From positions 6,846,001-6,910,000 of the forward strand of contig NC_019738.1 in assembly GCF_000317515.1 (NCBI RefSeq): a stretch of 64,000 nt of DNA, in the 5' to 3' direction. This document shows, one piece after another, positions 1-8,904 of this stretch. Position 1 is the stretch's first letter; each line of letters opens with the position of its first letter. Made by a program: the position numbers and the translations under genes. The notes beneath the pieces were generated by a model that had not been told where the DNA came from, did no database searches, and saw nothing but the letters and a program-made list of their open reading frames with translations. Source of the DNA: Allocoleopsis franciscana PCC 7113 (GTDB lineage Bacteria > Cyanobacteriota > Cyanobacteriia > Cyanobacteriales > Coleofasciculaceae).

Positions 1-1
1 G

Positions 2-163
2 GAAACCCCCGATTTTGAAGCGACAGAACCTACCATTAATGTCAATATTCGTCCCCATCAAGATTACGTGGAGATGGAATGGGATGTCGTGGGGTGCCTG
101 AGCTTTAAGCAAGAAACCGGAAAATGGGCTAAGCTGCGTCCGGGTGAGCTGGTGCCCACTTAA
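2..163 (+). CDS. C-terminal end of an unrecognised protein (partial)
   Basis: An open frame enters from the left edge at base 2 and stops with TAA at 161-163. It gives about 53 residues ending LRPGELVPT and rich in charged and aromatic residues. I do not recognise a family. No membrane segment is visible. The gene body lies outside the window, so function cannot be assigned. Confidence 0.6.
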   Translation, partial: ETPDFEATEPTINVNIRPHQDYVEMEWDVVGCLSFKQETGKWAKLRPGELVPT

Positions 164-324
164 AGACGATTAAGGCATGTCTAGGGTGTGTGACGGTGAG
201 CCAAAACCACTTGGTGGCGATCGCTCAGAATTATATGCGCCTAATACACCCTGCTTCATTGACACAATTCTGGGGAGCGCGTCAAGATGAGAGAAGTGAT
301 GAACATTTGTAAAGGCTAAGCTGG

Positions 325-978
325 ATGTCTTTTGAGTTTCTGTCACTGGAGACAATCCAGGAAATTGCACGGCACTATGGCTACTGGGCTGTTTTTTTTG
401 GAATCGCCCTGGAAAGCTTAGGAATTCCTATACCTGGGGAAACAATTACCATCGTAGGGGGTTTCCTGGCAGGTAGTGGAGAACTCGATTATTGGTTGGT
501 ACTGGGTACGGCAAGCAGCGGTGCTGTTGTGGGCAGCAGCGCTGGTTATTGGATTGGCAAACTGGGCGGCTGGGCTTTGTTGGGACGAGCGGGGCGTTTG
601 TTTCGCATCAGTGAAGCGCAACTAATGGAAGTGAAAAGGGAATTTGGGGAAAATGCGGGTAGAGCTGTATTTTTCGGCAGATTTGTAGCATTTCTGCGGA
701 TTTTAGCCAGTCCAATGGCGGGAATTGTGGAAATGCCCTTCCCGCAATTCATGTTGTTCAATATAGCTGGTGCTACCGTTTGGGCTTCAGTAATGGTGAC
801 TTTATCGTTCTTTCTCGGACGAATTGTGCCACTCGAGCAATTAATCTCTTGGGTTGCTAAATTTGCGATCATTGCTCTGATCCTGGTGGTTGCTTGGTTT
901 GTGGTTCCAGGATGGTTAGAGTCACGAAAGCTGAAACAATCATCGGTTAGCGAGCAGCCTCCAGCACCAGGGGAGTAA
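325..978 (+). CDS. DedA family (VTT/SNARE-associated) membrane protein
   Basis: The 217-residue product has the DedA layout. An N-terminal amphipathic stretch is followed by ESLGIPIPGET (about residues 30-40), the family signature with its conserved acidic residue and prolines. A glycine-rich re-entrant region follows, then FFGRFVAFLRILASPMAG, the conserved arginine/proline motif, and two C-terminal membrane helices. DedA proteins are inner-membrane proteins linked to lipid flipping (polyprenyl-phosphate or phosphatidylethanolamine) and to the proton motive force. The substrate here is unknown. Length is normal for the family. It stands alone, with a hairpin downstream at 1040-1068 that may end its transcript. 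The ATG at 325 leaves a complete signature domain. Confidence 0.9.
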   Translation: MSFEFLSLETIQEIARHYGYWAVFFGIALESLGIPIPGETITIVGGFLAGSGELDYWLVLGTASSGAVVGSSAGYWIGKLGGWALLGRAGRLFRISEAQLMEVKREFGENAGRAVFFGRFVAFLRILASPMAGIVEMPFPQFMLFNIAGATVWASVMVTLSFFLGRIVPLEQLISWVAKFAIIALILVVAWFVVPGWLESRKLKQSSVSEQPPAPGE

Positions 979-1039
979 GACTGGGAATCTGGTAATTATT
1001 GAATCAGGGTGGCGAGTGCTAATTATTTGTGAAGACAAA

Positions 1040-1068
1040 ATTCCCGACTTATCTAATAAATCGGGAAT
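1040..1068. terminator. Inverted repeat between convergent genes, probable bidirectional terminator
   Basis: A 12-base arm starting ATTCCCGA pairs with TCGGGAAT, with one mismatch, around a 5-base loop. It lies between dedA (plus strand) and the methyltransferase (minus strand), which converge. No long T-run follows, so it is a weak intrinsic-terminator candidate. The remainder of the 979-1354 gap shows no gene I can support. Confidence 0.45.
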
Positions 1069-1354
1069 TAAGGTCGTTTGAGTTTGATTCGTGTGAATAA
1101 GGCTTGAATCTGGAACGGATGCTATCCCTATTCTCATAATTCCATGAACATGACCTTAGGAGACGCCCTACACAGCGCTTTTTTTTAATTACGATTGATT
1201 CTTTGATGCCGGAGGTTTCCTCTGTTTAGGGATGGGCGAATTGAGAGTAATCCACACTGAAAGATCTCTAGTATTCAGCGGTCGTGAATCACTGGTGTTC
1301 TGTCCCTGATGACGCAATGCCAATGTACAGATTTTGCACATATTTTTTCTTTTC

Positions 1355-2428
1355 TTAATTCTTCTTAACGATGTAAAAATTATTCATGAAATCATGGTCA
1401 AGCTGCTGAATGGTCACACGAGAAAATCCTGCATCTTTTAACATTTCTAGAGCTTTTTCTTCACCCCAAACTGCACCCAGTCCCATGCCGTCGGCGGCGA
1501 GTGATACTGTCATACAGTGCAGGCAAGAAATCGTGTAGAGTAATGGTGCGATGGGATGATCTAAATTGCCGTGAACATTGCTGGATGCACGAATATCTTG
1601 CATTAAGTAGGTGCCATCCGGGCGCAACGCCTGGTAAATCCCACGCAAAACGATATCGGGTTTGGCTTGGTCATGAATCGAATCAAACGTGCAGATCAAG
1701 TCATACTGTTCCACTTCATTCAGTTTGGCAGCATCTTTGACCTGAAACTGAATGTTGGTGAGTCTTAGATTATTGGCTTGCGCTTGAGCTGCTGCGATCG
1801 CCTCTTCCGAGAAATCGTACCCTTTGAAGCGACTGTTGGGAAATTGCTTCGCCATTTCGTTGAGAGCACGACCACTTCCACAACCCACATCAAGCACATC
1901 AATTCCCCCTTCCAAAGCTTTCGTTAAATCGGGAATTAGGGGAAGAATATGCTCTTCGAGTGCCGCAACGACCGTTTGCCCACTATCTTCCGCCATAACT
2001 TGATGGAAGCGCTTGTAAGCAGAGTAGGGAACGCCGCCGCCTTTATAGAAGCATTCGATCACCTGATCTTCTACCGCTCCCAGTAAGGGAAGGAATTGTG
2101 TAGTGACAGCAATGTTATTAGGACTCGCATCTCGTGTCAGAAATGCGGCATGTTCAGGAGGCAGGGAGTAGACACCGGCAGTCGGCTCATATTCCACGAA
2201 ACAACCTGTCACCATCGAACCTAACCACTCCCGCACGTAGCGCTCATTCAATCCGGCAGCATCGGCAATTTGCTGACTTGTGGAGGGTGGCAGTTGAGCC
2301 AAGGTATCAAATAATCCGGTGCGGTGCCCAATGGATGTCATCAGCACGATTGCTCCGTTATTGAGAATGTCCAACATCCGTTGAGCGAACAGGTCGGCTT
2401 TGGTTTGATCGAGGGTCTGCATGGTCAC
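1355..2428 (-). CDS. Class I SAM-dependent methyltransferase with N-terminal winged helix (Rv2258c-like)
   Basis: The 357-residue protein has an N-terminal helical/winged-helix part (about 10-100) of the type that dimerises small-molecule methyltransferases. A Rossmann domain follows, with the SAM-binding motif [10 protein letters not shown] at about 176-185 and an acidic ribose-binding position after GYDFS. The motif LMQDI at about residue 290 corresponds to the strand preceding the active site. The architecture matches Rv2258c-like methyltransferases, whose substrates are mostly unknown. Neighbours give no pathway clue: dedA converges from the left and a 460-bp gap lies upstream. ATG at 2428 is the first good start. 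The family assignment is firm; the substrate is not. Confidence 0.85.
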   Translation of the reverse strand: MTMQTLDQTKADLFAQRMLDILNNGAIVLMTSIGHRTGLFDTLAQLPPSTSQQIADAAGLNERYVREWLGSMVTGCFVEYEPTAGVYSLPPEHAAFLTRDASPNNIAVTTQFLPLLGAVEDQVIECFYKGGGVPYSAYKRFHQVMAEDSGQTVVAALEEHILPLIPDLTKALEGGIDVLDVGCGSGRALNEMAKQFPNSRFKGYDFSEEAIAAAQAQANNLRLTNIQFQVKDAAKLNEVEQYDLICTFDSIHDQAKPDIVLRGIYQALRPDGTYLMQDIRASSNVHGNLDHPIAPLLYTISCLHCMTVSLAADGMGLGAVWGEEKALEMLKDAGFSRVTIQQLDHDFMNNFYIVKKN

Positions 2429-2891
2429 GATTCCTTATCTTTAACAGACTAGTCGGTAGATGAACAACAAAAAACCATCCTGTCAATCTACCAAGGAGCA
2501 GAACCGTTTTAAGAGAAGAGACCTCTCTCGCAAAAGTTCTAGCTATTGACATATCAGCCCTTTGCTTGTGATTTATGCAACAAGTCTTCTAAAAACGGAA
2601 TCGTAACTATATTGAACTTCTCTTTTCAACAACACTTTGATTGAAGAGGTAAGTGGTAATGGGTAATAGGTAATGGGTCGAGAATGTTTCTAAGTTTGTC
2701 AGGTAGTGGAGCTTAACCCTAAGGCAAAATTACCTAGACGACTTCGCGATCGCCCTCACTTTGTACCTCACTTCTGGTTCCCCCTCTAACTAGGAACGAC
2801 TGACAGATTTTTTAAATATTTCGTAAGGAAGATGCTTTTTTTGTAAATTTACTACTTATCTTCAAGATTTTCAGAGACTACGCTATAGCAG
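2429..2891. other. Non-coding gap between divergent genes
   Basis: This 463-bp stretch separates the methyltransferase (minus) from the GGDEF protein (plus) and should hold both promoters. A run of TAATGGGTAATAGGTAATGGG (three imperfect 7-bp steps near 2656-2674) is a simple tandem repeat of a kind common in cyanobacterial spacers. A HIP1-like GCGATCGC lies near 2747. I see no RNA gene or ORF worth calling. Confidence 0.5.
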
Positions 2892-3917
2892 ATGACTTAT
2901 TATGAAATACCGCTTGTAGTGCAAAGAGCGGTATCTAAAAAACCAATGGTTAGTGAAATATCGGCCGATCGGTGTACCCCTATCCAACAGACTTCCCCTC
3001 TCATTTTAGTGGCAGATGATGACAAAATAACGCGATTGATGTTACATAAAGTTTTAAAAAGGGAAGGATATTCGGTTGTAGAAGCCTCTCAAGGAGATGA
3101 GTGCCTAGAAGTTTATAAACACACCCAACCCAGCCTGATTCTCTTAGATGCCATGATGCCAGTTATGGATGGTTTTGAGTGCTGCACAACCCTGCAATCC
3201 TTCCCAGGCAGCGAACACATCCCGGTGTTAATGATTACAGCACTAGACGATCAAGCCTCAGTCGATCGCGCTTTTGAAGTTGGTGCTAGCGATTACATTA
3301 CAAAGCCAATTAACTTAGCTGTGCTGCGTCAACGGGTGCGAATTCTGATCGAAAAGTCTCGACTTTATCGAGAGTTAGAACAAGCGAATCAAAAATTACT
3401 CCATTTAGCAACCATTGATAGCCTCACCCAGGTGTCTAATCGTCGCTCCTTTGATGAGTACTTAAGCCGGGAGTGGCAGCGAATGGCACGAGAGTTCTCC
3501 CCAATTTCGCTAATTTTGTGTGACGTTGACTTTTTCAAAAATTATAACGATACCTATGGTCATCCTTGCGGAGACGCCTGTTTAAAAGCCGTAGCGCGTA
3601 CTATCTCCGAGTCGGTAAAGCGTCCCGCTGATTTAGTGGCACGTTACGGTGGAGAAGAATTTGCCGTAATTCTGCCGAATACAGAAGGGATCGGTGCTGC
3701 TCATATCGCTCACAACATTCAGTCTAAGATTAGGGCTTTGAAAATTCCTCATGCCAATTCCGATGTGAGTGAATATGTCACCGTGAGTATCGGAATTGCT
3801 AGCCTCTTTCCCACATCTGAGTCTATCGCTGATACACTCATTGCGGCTGCCGATCGCGCCCTCTATCGGGCAAAAGCCCAAGGACGGAATTGTCTCATCT
3901 TCTCAACAAATTGTTAA
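2892..3917 (+). CDS. Response regulator with GGDEF diguanylate cyclase output domain
   Basis: The 341-residue protein begins with a receiver domain (about 36-155). It shows the acidic pocket ADDDK (41-45), the phosphoacceptor Asp86 in LLDAMMP, and a conserved T/K pair. A short coiled linker (about 155-175) leads to a GGDEF domain (about 175-340). GGEEF (253-257) is the active-site form, and RPAD (244-247) lies five residues upstream as the inhibitory I-site. It is therefore predicted to make cyclic di-GMP under phosphorylation control with product feedback. No EAL domain and no partner kinase lie next to it. An alternative start at Met19 (2946) would give a shorter N-terminus before the receiver. 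Confidence 0.93.
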   Translation: MTYYEIPLVVQRAVSKKPMVSEISADRCTPIQQTSPLILVADDDKITRLMLHKVLKREGYSVVEASQGDECLEVYKHTQPSLILLDAMMPVMDGFECCTTLQSFPGSEHIPVLMITALDDQASVDRAFEVGASDYITKPINLAVLRQRVRILIEKSRLYRELEQANQKLLHLATIDSLTQVSNRRSFDEYLSREWQRMAREFSPISLILCDVDFFKNYNDTYGHPCGDACLKAVARTISESVKRPADLVARYGGEEFAVILPNTEGIGAAHIAHNIQSKIRALKIPHANSDVSEYVTVSIGIASLFPTSESIADTLIAAADRALYRAKAQGRNCLIFSTNC

Positions 3918-4143
3918 CTTAGGCAAAAAGCGATCTAGAAAATGGACAGCGAGATGCACAGAGGGCTTTTCATCACTTCTGGGTGTAATCTCATATATCA
4001 TGTCTCAATCGAGTTCTTAACACAAGCACTTCTGTTGGATATTAACCTAATCAAGGGGCACCCTTGAGAGGCGCTACCCCAAAGCAAGTAGGATCGAAAT
4101 TACTTACCCTACTCAAGCGCCTCAACATTAGAGGAAATCATTT

Positions 4144-4743
4144 ATGGCATATTACTGGTTTAAAGCATTTCACCTGATTGGCGTTGTCGTTTGGTTTGCC
4201 GGGTTGTTCTACCTGGTGCGTCTTTTTGTCTATCATGCAGAGGCTTCCCAAGAACCGGAACCCGCTCAAACGATTCTCAAAAAGCAATATGAGCTGATGG
4301 AGAAGCGGCTTTACCGCATTATTACCACGCCAGGAATGCTGGTGACAGTCGCGATGGCGATTGGTTTACTGACGACTGAACCAGAAGTTCTCAAAAGCAG
4401 TTGGTTACATTTTAAGCTAGCGTTCGTTGCGGTTTTGCTGGCTTATCATCATTACTGCGGTCGGATTATGAAGAAACTGGCAGCAGGAGAATGTCAGTGG
4501 AGTGGACAGCAATTTCGAGCGCTGAATGAAGCGCCGACAATCTTGTTGGTGGCGATTGTCTTACTCGCCGTGTTTAAGAATAATCTACCGACCGATATCA
4601 CCGCCTGGGTCATCTTTGGCTTAATTATTAGCATGGCAGTCACGATTCAGCTCTACGCAAAAAAACGCAAACGGGATAAAGAAAAACTTCTGGCAGCCAC
4701 TCAAGGCAAAGATGAGGAAATAGCTGGACAATTGCCTGTTTAA
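4144..4743 (+). CDS. hemJ: Protoporphyrinogen IX oxidase HemJ
   Basis: The 199-residue protein has four membrane segments and the HemJ pattern: His10 in the first helix (YYWFKAFHLIGVVVWFAG), a conserved MEKRLYRIITTPGM loop, and HFKLAFV/HHYCGR in the third helix region. HemJ is the cyanobacterial membrane enzyme that oxidises protoporphyrinogen IX to protoporphyrin IX in haem and chlorophyll synthesis. The C-terminal tail is charged (KKRKRDKEK). The ATG at 4144 is preceded by GAGGAAATC, a usable ribosome-binding site. It converges with the cheW gene, and a large hairpin lies between them. Confidence is high from the overall pattern. Confidence 0.9.
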   Translation: MAYYWFKAFHLIGVVVWFAGLFYLVRLFVYHAEASQEPEPAQTILKKQYELMEKRLYRIITTPGMLVTVAMAIGLLTTEPEVLKSSWLHFKLAFVAVLLAYHHYCGRIMKKLAAGECQWSGQQFRALNEAPTILLVAIVLLAVFKNNLPTDITAWVIFGLIISMAVTIQLYAKKRKRDKEKLLAATQGKDEEIAGQLPV

Positions 4744-4800
4744 ACGAGTAAGTGTGATTGCATCTAATGTAATCAAAAATCTTCTGAATAAAAGCGTTTG

Positions 4801-4862
4801 AGTACTAGAATATCACTTCTTTGTTTCTCATTTTGGAATTAATGAAGTGGTGTTCTAGTACT
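4801..4862. terminator. Long inverted repeat between hemJ and cheW
   Basis: Two 19-base arms (4801-4819 and 4844-4862) begin and end with AGTACTAGA/TCTAGTACT. They match at 17 of 19 positions, and both mismatches are G-T compatible in RNA, across a 24-base loop. The hairpin lies midway between convergent genes and would work on either transcript. It could also be a small repeated element, since it is longer than a usual terminator. Confidence 0.55.
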
Positions 4863-4893
4863 GATTTAACCGCTAAAAACCGAGACCATTTCT

Positions 4894-5382
4894 TCAGGAC
4901 GGCATTAAAGATAATAGATTATTAATTGGAATAGCATTACTCAGGGTTCGCTTCATATCCAACACAAGAATCGTTATTGTACCTTCTTGAGCAGATATAA
5001 CAGCCCCATGACTAACCAGTTGAAACATACCCGATTGATGGTTAGATCTCGGTATAATTTGTAAGCTCTCTTGAGCTAACTCCATCAAATTAGGTGGCTC
5101 ATCCACTAAAATTCCGCACAGTTCCCCCTCGCCATTGCGAGTAATGACTAAAAAAGATTGCTCACCTGGTAATTCGGTCAAATCTTCTGAGCCTAACGAT
5201 TGATGAAAATCTAAAACCTTAACCATGTACTGGCCTAGCTGGACAATACCCATGGTTCTCAGGTTTCTGTTGTCTGTAAGAGAACAAGTGATTACCTTCA
5301 GAACATCATTAATGGAGAGACCGAAGAGATAGTCTGCAATTTTAAAAACGATGAATTTTTCTATGTTTAATTCGTCTTGCAT
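4894..5382 (-). CDS. CheW-like coupling protein, last gene of the Pix-type operon
   Basis: A CheW-fold protein (about 162 residues) with the usual start of the beta-barrel (EKFIVFKIADYLFGLSI) and the central IVQLGQYMVKVLDF motif. It should link the hybrid CheA encoded just upstream to a receptor. I chose ATG 5382 rather than the upstream start at 5433, because the longer form would overlap the cheA end by 35 bp and lacks homology there. A purine-rich AGGGGG lies about 12 bases before the ATG. It is the distal gene of the minus-strand operon. Having two CheW proteins in one operon suggests either two receptors or two signalling states. Confidence 0.8.
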   Translation of the reverse strand: MQDELNIEKFIVFKIADYLFGLSINDVLKVITCSLTDNRNLRTMGIVQLGQYMVKVLDFHQSLGSEDLTELPGEQSFLVITRNGEGELCGILVDEPPNLMELAQESLQIIPRSNHQSGMFQLVSHGAVISAQEGTITILVLDMKRTLSNAIPINNLLSLMPS

Positions 5383-5398
5383 GATTGCTCTTAACCCC

Positions 5399-8300
5399 CT
5401 ATCTAGAACTAGAATTGAGACTACTTTTCTCAAGTACAGCCGTTACCCTCGCCAACATATTGTGTTCTATAAAGGGTTTGGTGATATAATCATTAGCCCC
5501 TAATTCTGAAGCAATTAAACGATGTTTTTCGCCACTTCGAGAAGTCAGCATGATGGTCGGAATATTGACCAAAGTAGGGTCTTGTTGACGGTGTTTGAGA
5601 AACTCGAACCCATTCATTCGAGGCATCTCAATATCACAGATAACTAAACCGATATTGTTGGCCTGGTGCCGGAGTTGTTCAATGGCTTCATAACCATCTT
5701 TTGCCTGAAGAACTTGATAGCCAGCCTTCTGTAAGGTCAAAGCCAGGGTTTGGCGTAAGGTGATTGAATCATCAACCAGAAGAATCATTTTGCCTGGTTT
5801 TGCCAATAAATCCGGAGCGGGTGTTCCGGGTAAAGCCGCACGCATCCCAGTGGGCAATTGTCGTTGCCCTTGGCTGGGTGGGAGGAGATGGGGCGTGGCA
5901 TGGGGCAATTGGGGTAGAGTATAGCGATCTTGTTTCCTGAAGGGTAAGGTAACGAGGGTGTCATCTGTCTGCCGTGCAATTGCATATTCCATTAATACCG
6001 CTCCATCGATGACCAACGTCAGCCGACCATCAGCCAGAATGCTGCCACCATAAACATAAGCGGGTGGTACAATCATTTCCCCCAAAGGGCGAATCACCAA
6101 TTCTTGTTCCCCAAGCAGTTGGTCTACTTCCAAGCCCAAAAGCCTCTCCTGGCAACGGATGAGAATGATGGGGAACTGTTGACCCTCAGCCGCGACGGGA
6201 TACTGAGATGGAGAGGGCAATGCGTCGGGGAGCAATGAGCAGTAATCCAGAACGTCCGAGAGTCGGTGTACCGCAATAAGTTGCTCGTGAGTATCCTTGC
6301 CCCACCGGATGACTTTGCCACCTTCCCAACACCGGATTTGGTGAGATTGAGGAATGAGAATTTGCTCGATCGCATCCGTGAGCAAGGCATAGCTGCGGTT
6401 GCCTGCTTGAGTGAGGAGCAATTTGGCAATGGTTAAGCTCAAAGGAATTTGCAGTACGAACCGAGTCCCCCGGTTGGGTTCTGAATCAACCGCGATCAAA
6501 CCTTGGAGGGCTTGCAACTGAGCACGAACCAGATCCAGACCAATCCCGCGCCCAGATAAGTCGTTCACCTGAGAGGTTGTCGAAAAACCCGCCTCAAATA
6601 GGAAATTCGTTAACTGCACTTCATTCAGACGCACCGCCTGTTCCGGTGAGACAAGTTGGCATTCTACCGCCCGTTGGCGAATCAGCTCAAAATCTAACCC
6701 TTGACCATCATCCCGGACTTCAATCACCAGGAATTTACCTTGATGGTAAGCAGAAATTTCAATCTGACCGATTTTGGGCTTGCCCTGCTGTTGCCGGACT
6801 GTAGGGGACTCAATGCCGTGGGCAAAAGCATTGCGAACCAGGTGCAGCAAAGGAGCATACAGCTTCTCGGCTACCACTTTATCGACTAGAACTTCTGTCC
6901 CCCCGAATTCCAATCCGACTGGCTTGTTATGCAACGCTTCCAACTGCTGTAAGACACGAGGGAAGCGACTGAAAATCTCTCCCAAGGGCAACATCCGGGC
7001 TTCCATCAGGGCATCACGGGTGCTGGTCAACAACCGACGTTGTTTTTCCAAAGTCTGATTGGACTGATGAGCAAACAAGTCAACCGCCTCGGCAGCTTCT
7101 GATAATTGCACAGCGTCTTCCAGAAGCAACTGAACCAAGATTTGAGATTCACTATAGCGATCGAGTTCCAGAGAATCAAAGCGATTTTGGATTTTGGCAG
7201 CGCCACTGATTAAGGGAGAGGATGGATTTTGGATCGGGTGGTTTGGATGGAAAGCAGGCTTACTTATTCCCCATTGCTCAATTTGCTGTTTTTCTGACAC
7301 AACGGATAGGTGGTCAGACCAATCCTGTAGTTGACCCAGCAGTTGTTGATGTTGCTTGAGGCGGGTGAGGAGTGAACGAACTGCTGTCTGTAACTGTTCA
7401 TTCTGGAGTGACTGGTGGTTTTGATTCGTGAGCAATTCCCCAATTGAGTAATTCAGGTGATTTAAGTGTTCAACTTCGATCCGCACAGTTTGAGACACAG
7501 ACACCTGTTCTTTCTGGGGAATGGCTGTTGCTTCGCTGACTTCGGCTGTCAGGATGGGAGGGTAATCACTATCTGTTTTAGCTCCAGAATGGGATACACT
7601 AACTGGCTCGGCAGATGAGGTTTCCAGAGTTGCTTTTGCGCCTACAGACTCAGGAGGAGTAGATGCTTGGCTATCAGTTAGATTCACTTTCTCCTCAGCA
7701 GGGGAAGTTGCATACACAGAGTCTGCCGGTGCTAAAGCATCTTGCTCAAAACTTTGGAACTCTGGGATGCCTACTCCACCCCAAATTAACTCCAAAAGAG
7801 GGTTGACTGATTCATCGTTTTGTGGATCAGTCACACTTAAGTCTAAATCCGATGTATCGGTTACCCCGTCCAATTCCGGTTGAGTCCCGTCAAGATCATC
7901 GTGAAGTTCGCTCACATCGCCGGTGAAACCTGCAAGTTGTTGCAAATCAAGGGAGGGTTGACCGCCTTGGCTGCGATCGCCATTGAGCACCGCTGCCTGT
8001 CCAGCTTGAAAGTCGCCTAGAGCGATCTGAGCAATCCGCAGCACCTGATCGGGATGAGCGTCTAGAGCCTTTGTTGCCGCCTGAGCAATGGCTTCAAACC
8101 CTGATAAATTAAGCGATTCCGCCAAGCCTTGGAAAATTTCGCACTGAGTCCGAAGCGTAATGGCAACGGACTGAGGGTCGCCTAAGGCGACAACAGCGGC
8201 AATTTCGTCTAAGCGTTGAGTGACACCCACCTCAAAGATGGACTGTGTCACATCAAAACCCAATTCGACGGAGTTGGGGATGTGAGCTTCCTCACCAAAA

Positions 8301-8707
8301 CAGTTTCCTAGCTTATCTTGGAGTTGAGTAAAAATAGCGGCGGTGCGATCGAGAATCTCAGCATCATTCACTTGTCCCCCTGTAAGTTCAGCCGTAAGGG
8401 GTAAGCGCAGACACTCATAACCCTCAAAAAGTAAGGCTTCAACTTCCGCATCAATGGACAATTCGGGATTAAATAAGGCTTTGAAAATATCCTCTAAAGA
8501 GTGAGCAACTGTTTTGATGGTTTCCAACCCAATACTCGCGGCGGCTCCTTTTAAGGTGTGGGTTGTTCGCATCAAATTGTGGACTTTGTTGATACTGTAA
8601 TCTTCTCGAAGAGTGAGCAATTCTTGCTCTAAAACCTGTAAGAGTTCCGGCGCTTCCTGGAGAAAGTAGCGGTAGCTTTGTTCGCGAATTGTCGGGTCAT
8701 TAGTCAT
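5399..8707 (-). CDS. Hybrid CheA-type histidine kinase (PixL/TaxAY-like)
   Basis: The 1102-residue protein has, in order: an Hpt domain with phosphorylatable His50 (TTHTLKGAA); a long variable acidic linker (about 140-400); a dimerisation helix pair; an HATPase domain with the N-box HLVRNAFAHGIE, G1 DDGQGLD and G2 GRGIGLDLV; a CheW-like domain; and a C-terminal CheY-like receiver (LVDDSITLRQ, phosphoacceptor Asp in VICDIEMP near residue 1030, ITKPF). This is the arrangement of cyanobacterial PixL and related kinases of phototaxis or pilus control. A 194-bp spacer carrying an 8-bp tandem repeat separates it from the receptor gene upstream. The gene appears intact. Whether the signal is light or a chemical cannot be read from this gene. 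Confidence 0.92.
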   Translation of the reverse strand: MTNDPTIREQSYRYFLQEAPELLQVLEQELLTLREDYSINKVHNLMRTTHTLKGAAASIGLETIKTVAHSLEDIFKALFNPELSIDAEVEALLFEGYECLRLPLTAELTGGQVNDAEILDRTAAIFTQLQDKLGNCFGEEAHIPNSVELGFDVTQSIFEVGVTQRLDEIAAVVALGDPQSVAITLRTQCEIFQGLAESLNLSGFEAIAQAATKALDAHPDQVLRIAQIALGDFQAGQAAVLNGDRSQGGQPSLDLQQLAGFTGDVSELHDDLDGTQPELDGVTDTSDLDLSVTDPQNDESVNPLLELIWGGVGIPEFQSFEQDALAPADSVYATSPAEEKVNLTDSQASTPPESVGAKATLETSSAEPVSVSHSGAKTDSDYPPILTAEVSEATAIPQKEQVSVSQTVRIEVEHLNHLNYSIGELLTNQNHQSLQNEQLQTAVRSLLTRLKQHQQLLGQLQDWSDHLSVVSEKQQIEQWGISKPAFHPNHPIQNPSSPLISGAAKIQNRFDSLELDRYSESQILVQLLLEDAVQLSEAAEAVDLFAHQSNQTLEKQRRLLTSTRDALMEARMLPLGEIFSRFPRVLQQLEALHNKPVGLEFGGTEVLVDKVVAEKLYAPLLHLVRNAFAHGIESPTVRQQQGKPKIGQIEISAYHQGKFLVIEVRDDGQGLDFELIRQRAVECQLVSPEQAVRLNEVQLTNFLFEAGFSTTSQVNDLSGRGIGLDLVRAQLQALQGLIAVDSEPNRGTRFVLQIPLSLTIAKLLLTQAGNRSYALLTDAIEQILIPQSHQIRCWEGGKVIRWGKDTHEQLIAVHRLSDVLDYCSLLPDALPSPSQYPVAAEGQQFPIILIRCQERLLGLEVDQLLGEQELVIRPLGEMIVPPAYVYGGSILADGRLTLVIDGAVLMEYAIARQTDDTLVTLPFRKQDRYTLPQLPHATPHLLPPSQGQRQLPTGMRAALPGTPAPDLLAKPGKMILLVDDSITLRQTLALTLQKAGYQVLQAKDGYEAIEQLRHQANNIGLVICDIEMPRMNGFEFLKHRQQDPTLVNIPTIMLTSRSGEKHRLIASELGANDYITKPFIEHNMLARVTAVLEKSSLNSSSR

Positions 8708-8741
8708 CTGAAATCTGAAGTATTGTAAGCGAAGCGGCGCA

Positions 8742-8805
8742 GGGGAGCTGGGGAGTTGGGGAGCGGGGGAGCTGGGGAGCTGGGGAGCTGGGGAGCGGGG
8801 GAGCC
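8742..8805. repeat. Eight exact-length tandem copies of an 8-bp unit (GGGGAGCT)
   Basis: Eight consecutive 8-mers, all GGGGAGNN and half of them GGGGAGCT, fill 8742-8805 in the spacer between the receptor gene and cheA. On the coding (minus) strand this is a polypurine/polypyrimidine switch, CT-rich, just upstream of the cheA start at 8707. Such tracts expand and contract by slippage. An effect on cheA expression is possible but not shown. Confidence 0.9.
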
Positions 8806-8866
8806 TTGAGATATAAACTATCCTTACCCTTCTTGAAATTTGCTAAATTTGCACAGTTGGGATACT

Positions 8867-8904
8867 CCCCATTACCTATTTCCCCATTACCTATTTCCCC
8901 ATTA
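8867..8904. repeat. 15-bp direct repeat (CCCCATTACCTATTT) at the receptor stop codon
   Basis: Two full units (8867-8881 and 8882-8896) and a partial third (CCCCATTA) reach into the stop codon of the receptor gene at 8902. This family of short repeats (CCCATTACCCATTACC-like) recurs elsewhere in the window, for example near 19900 and 2656. It behaves like a dispersed simple repeat rather than a gene feature. Confidence 0.75.
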
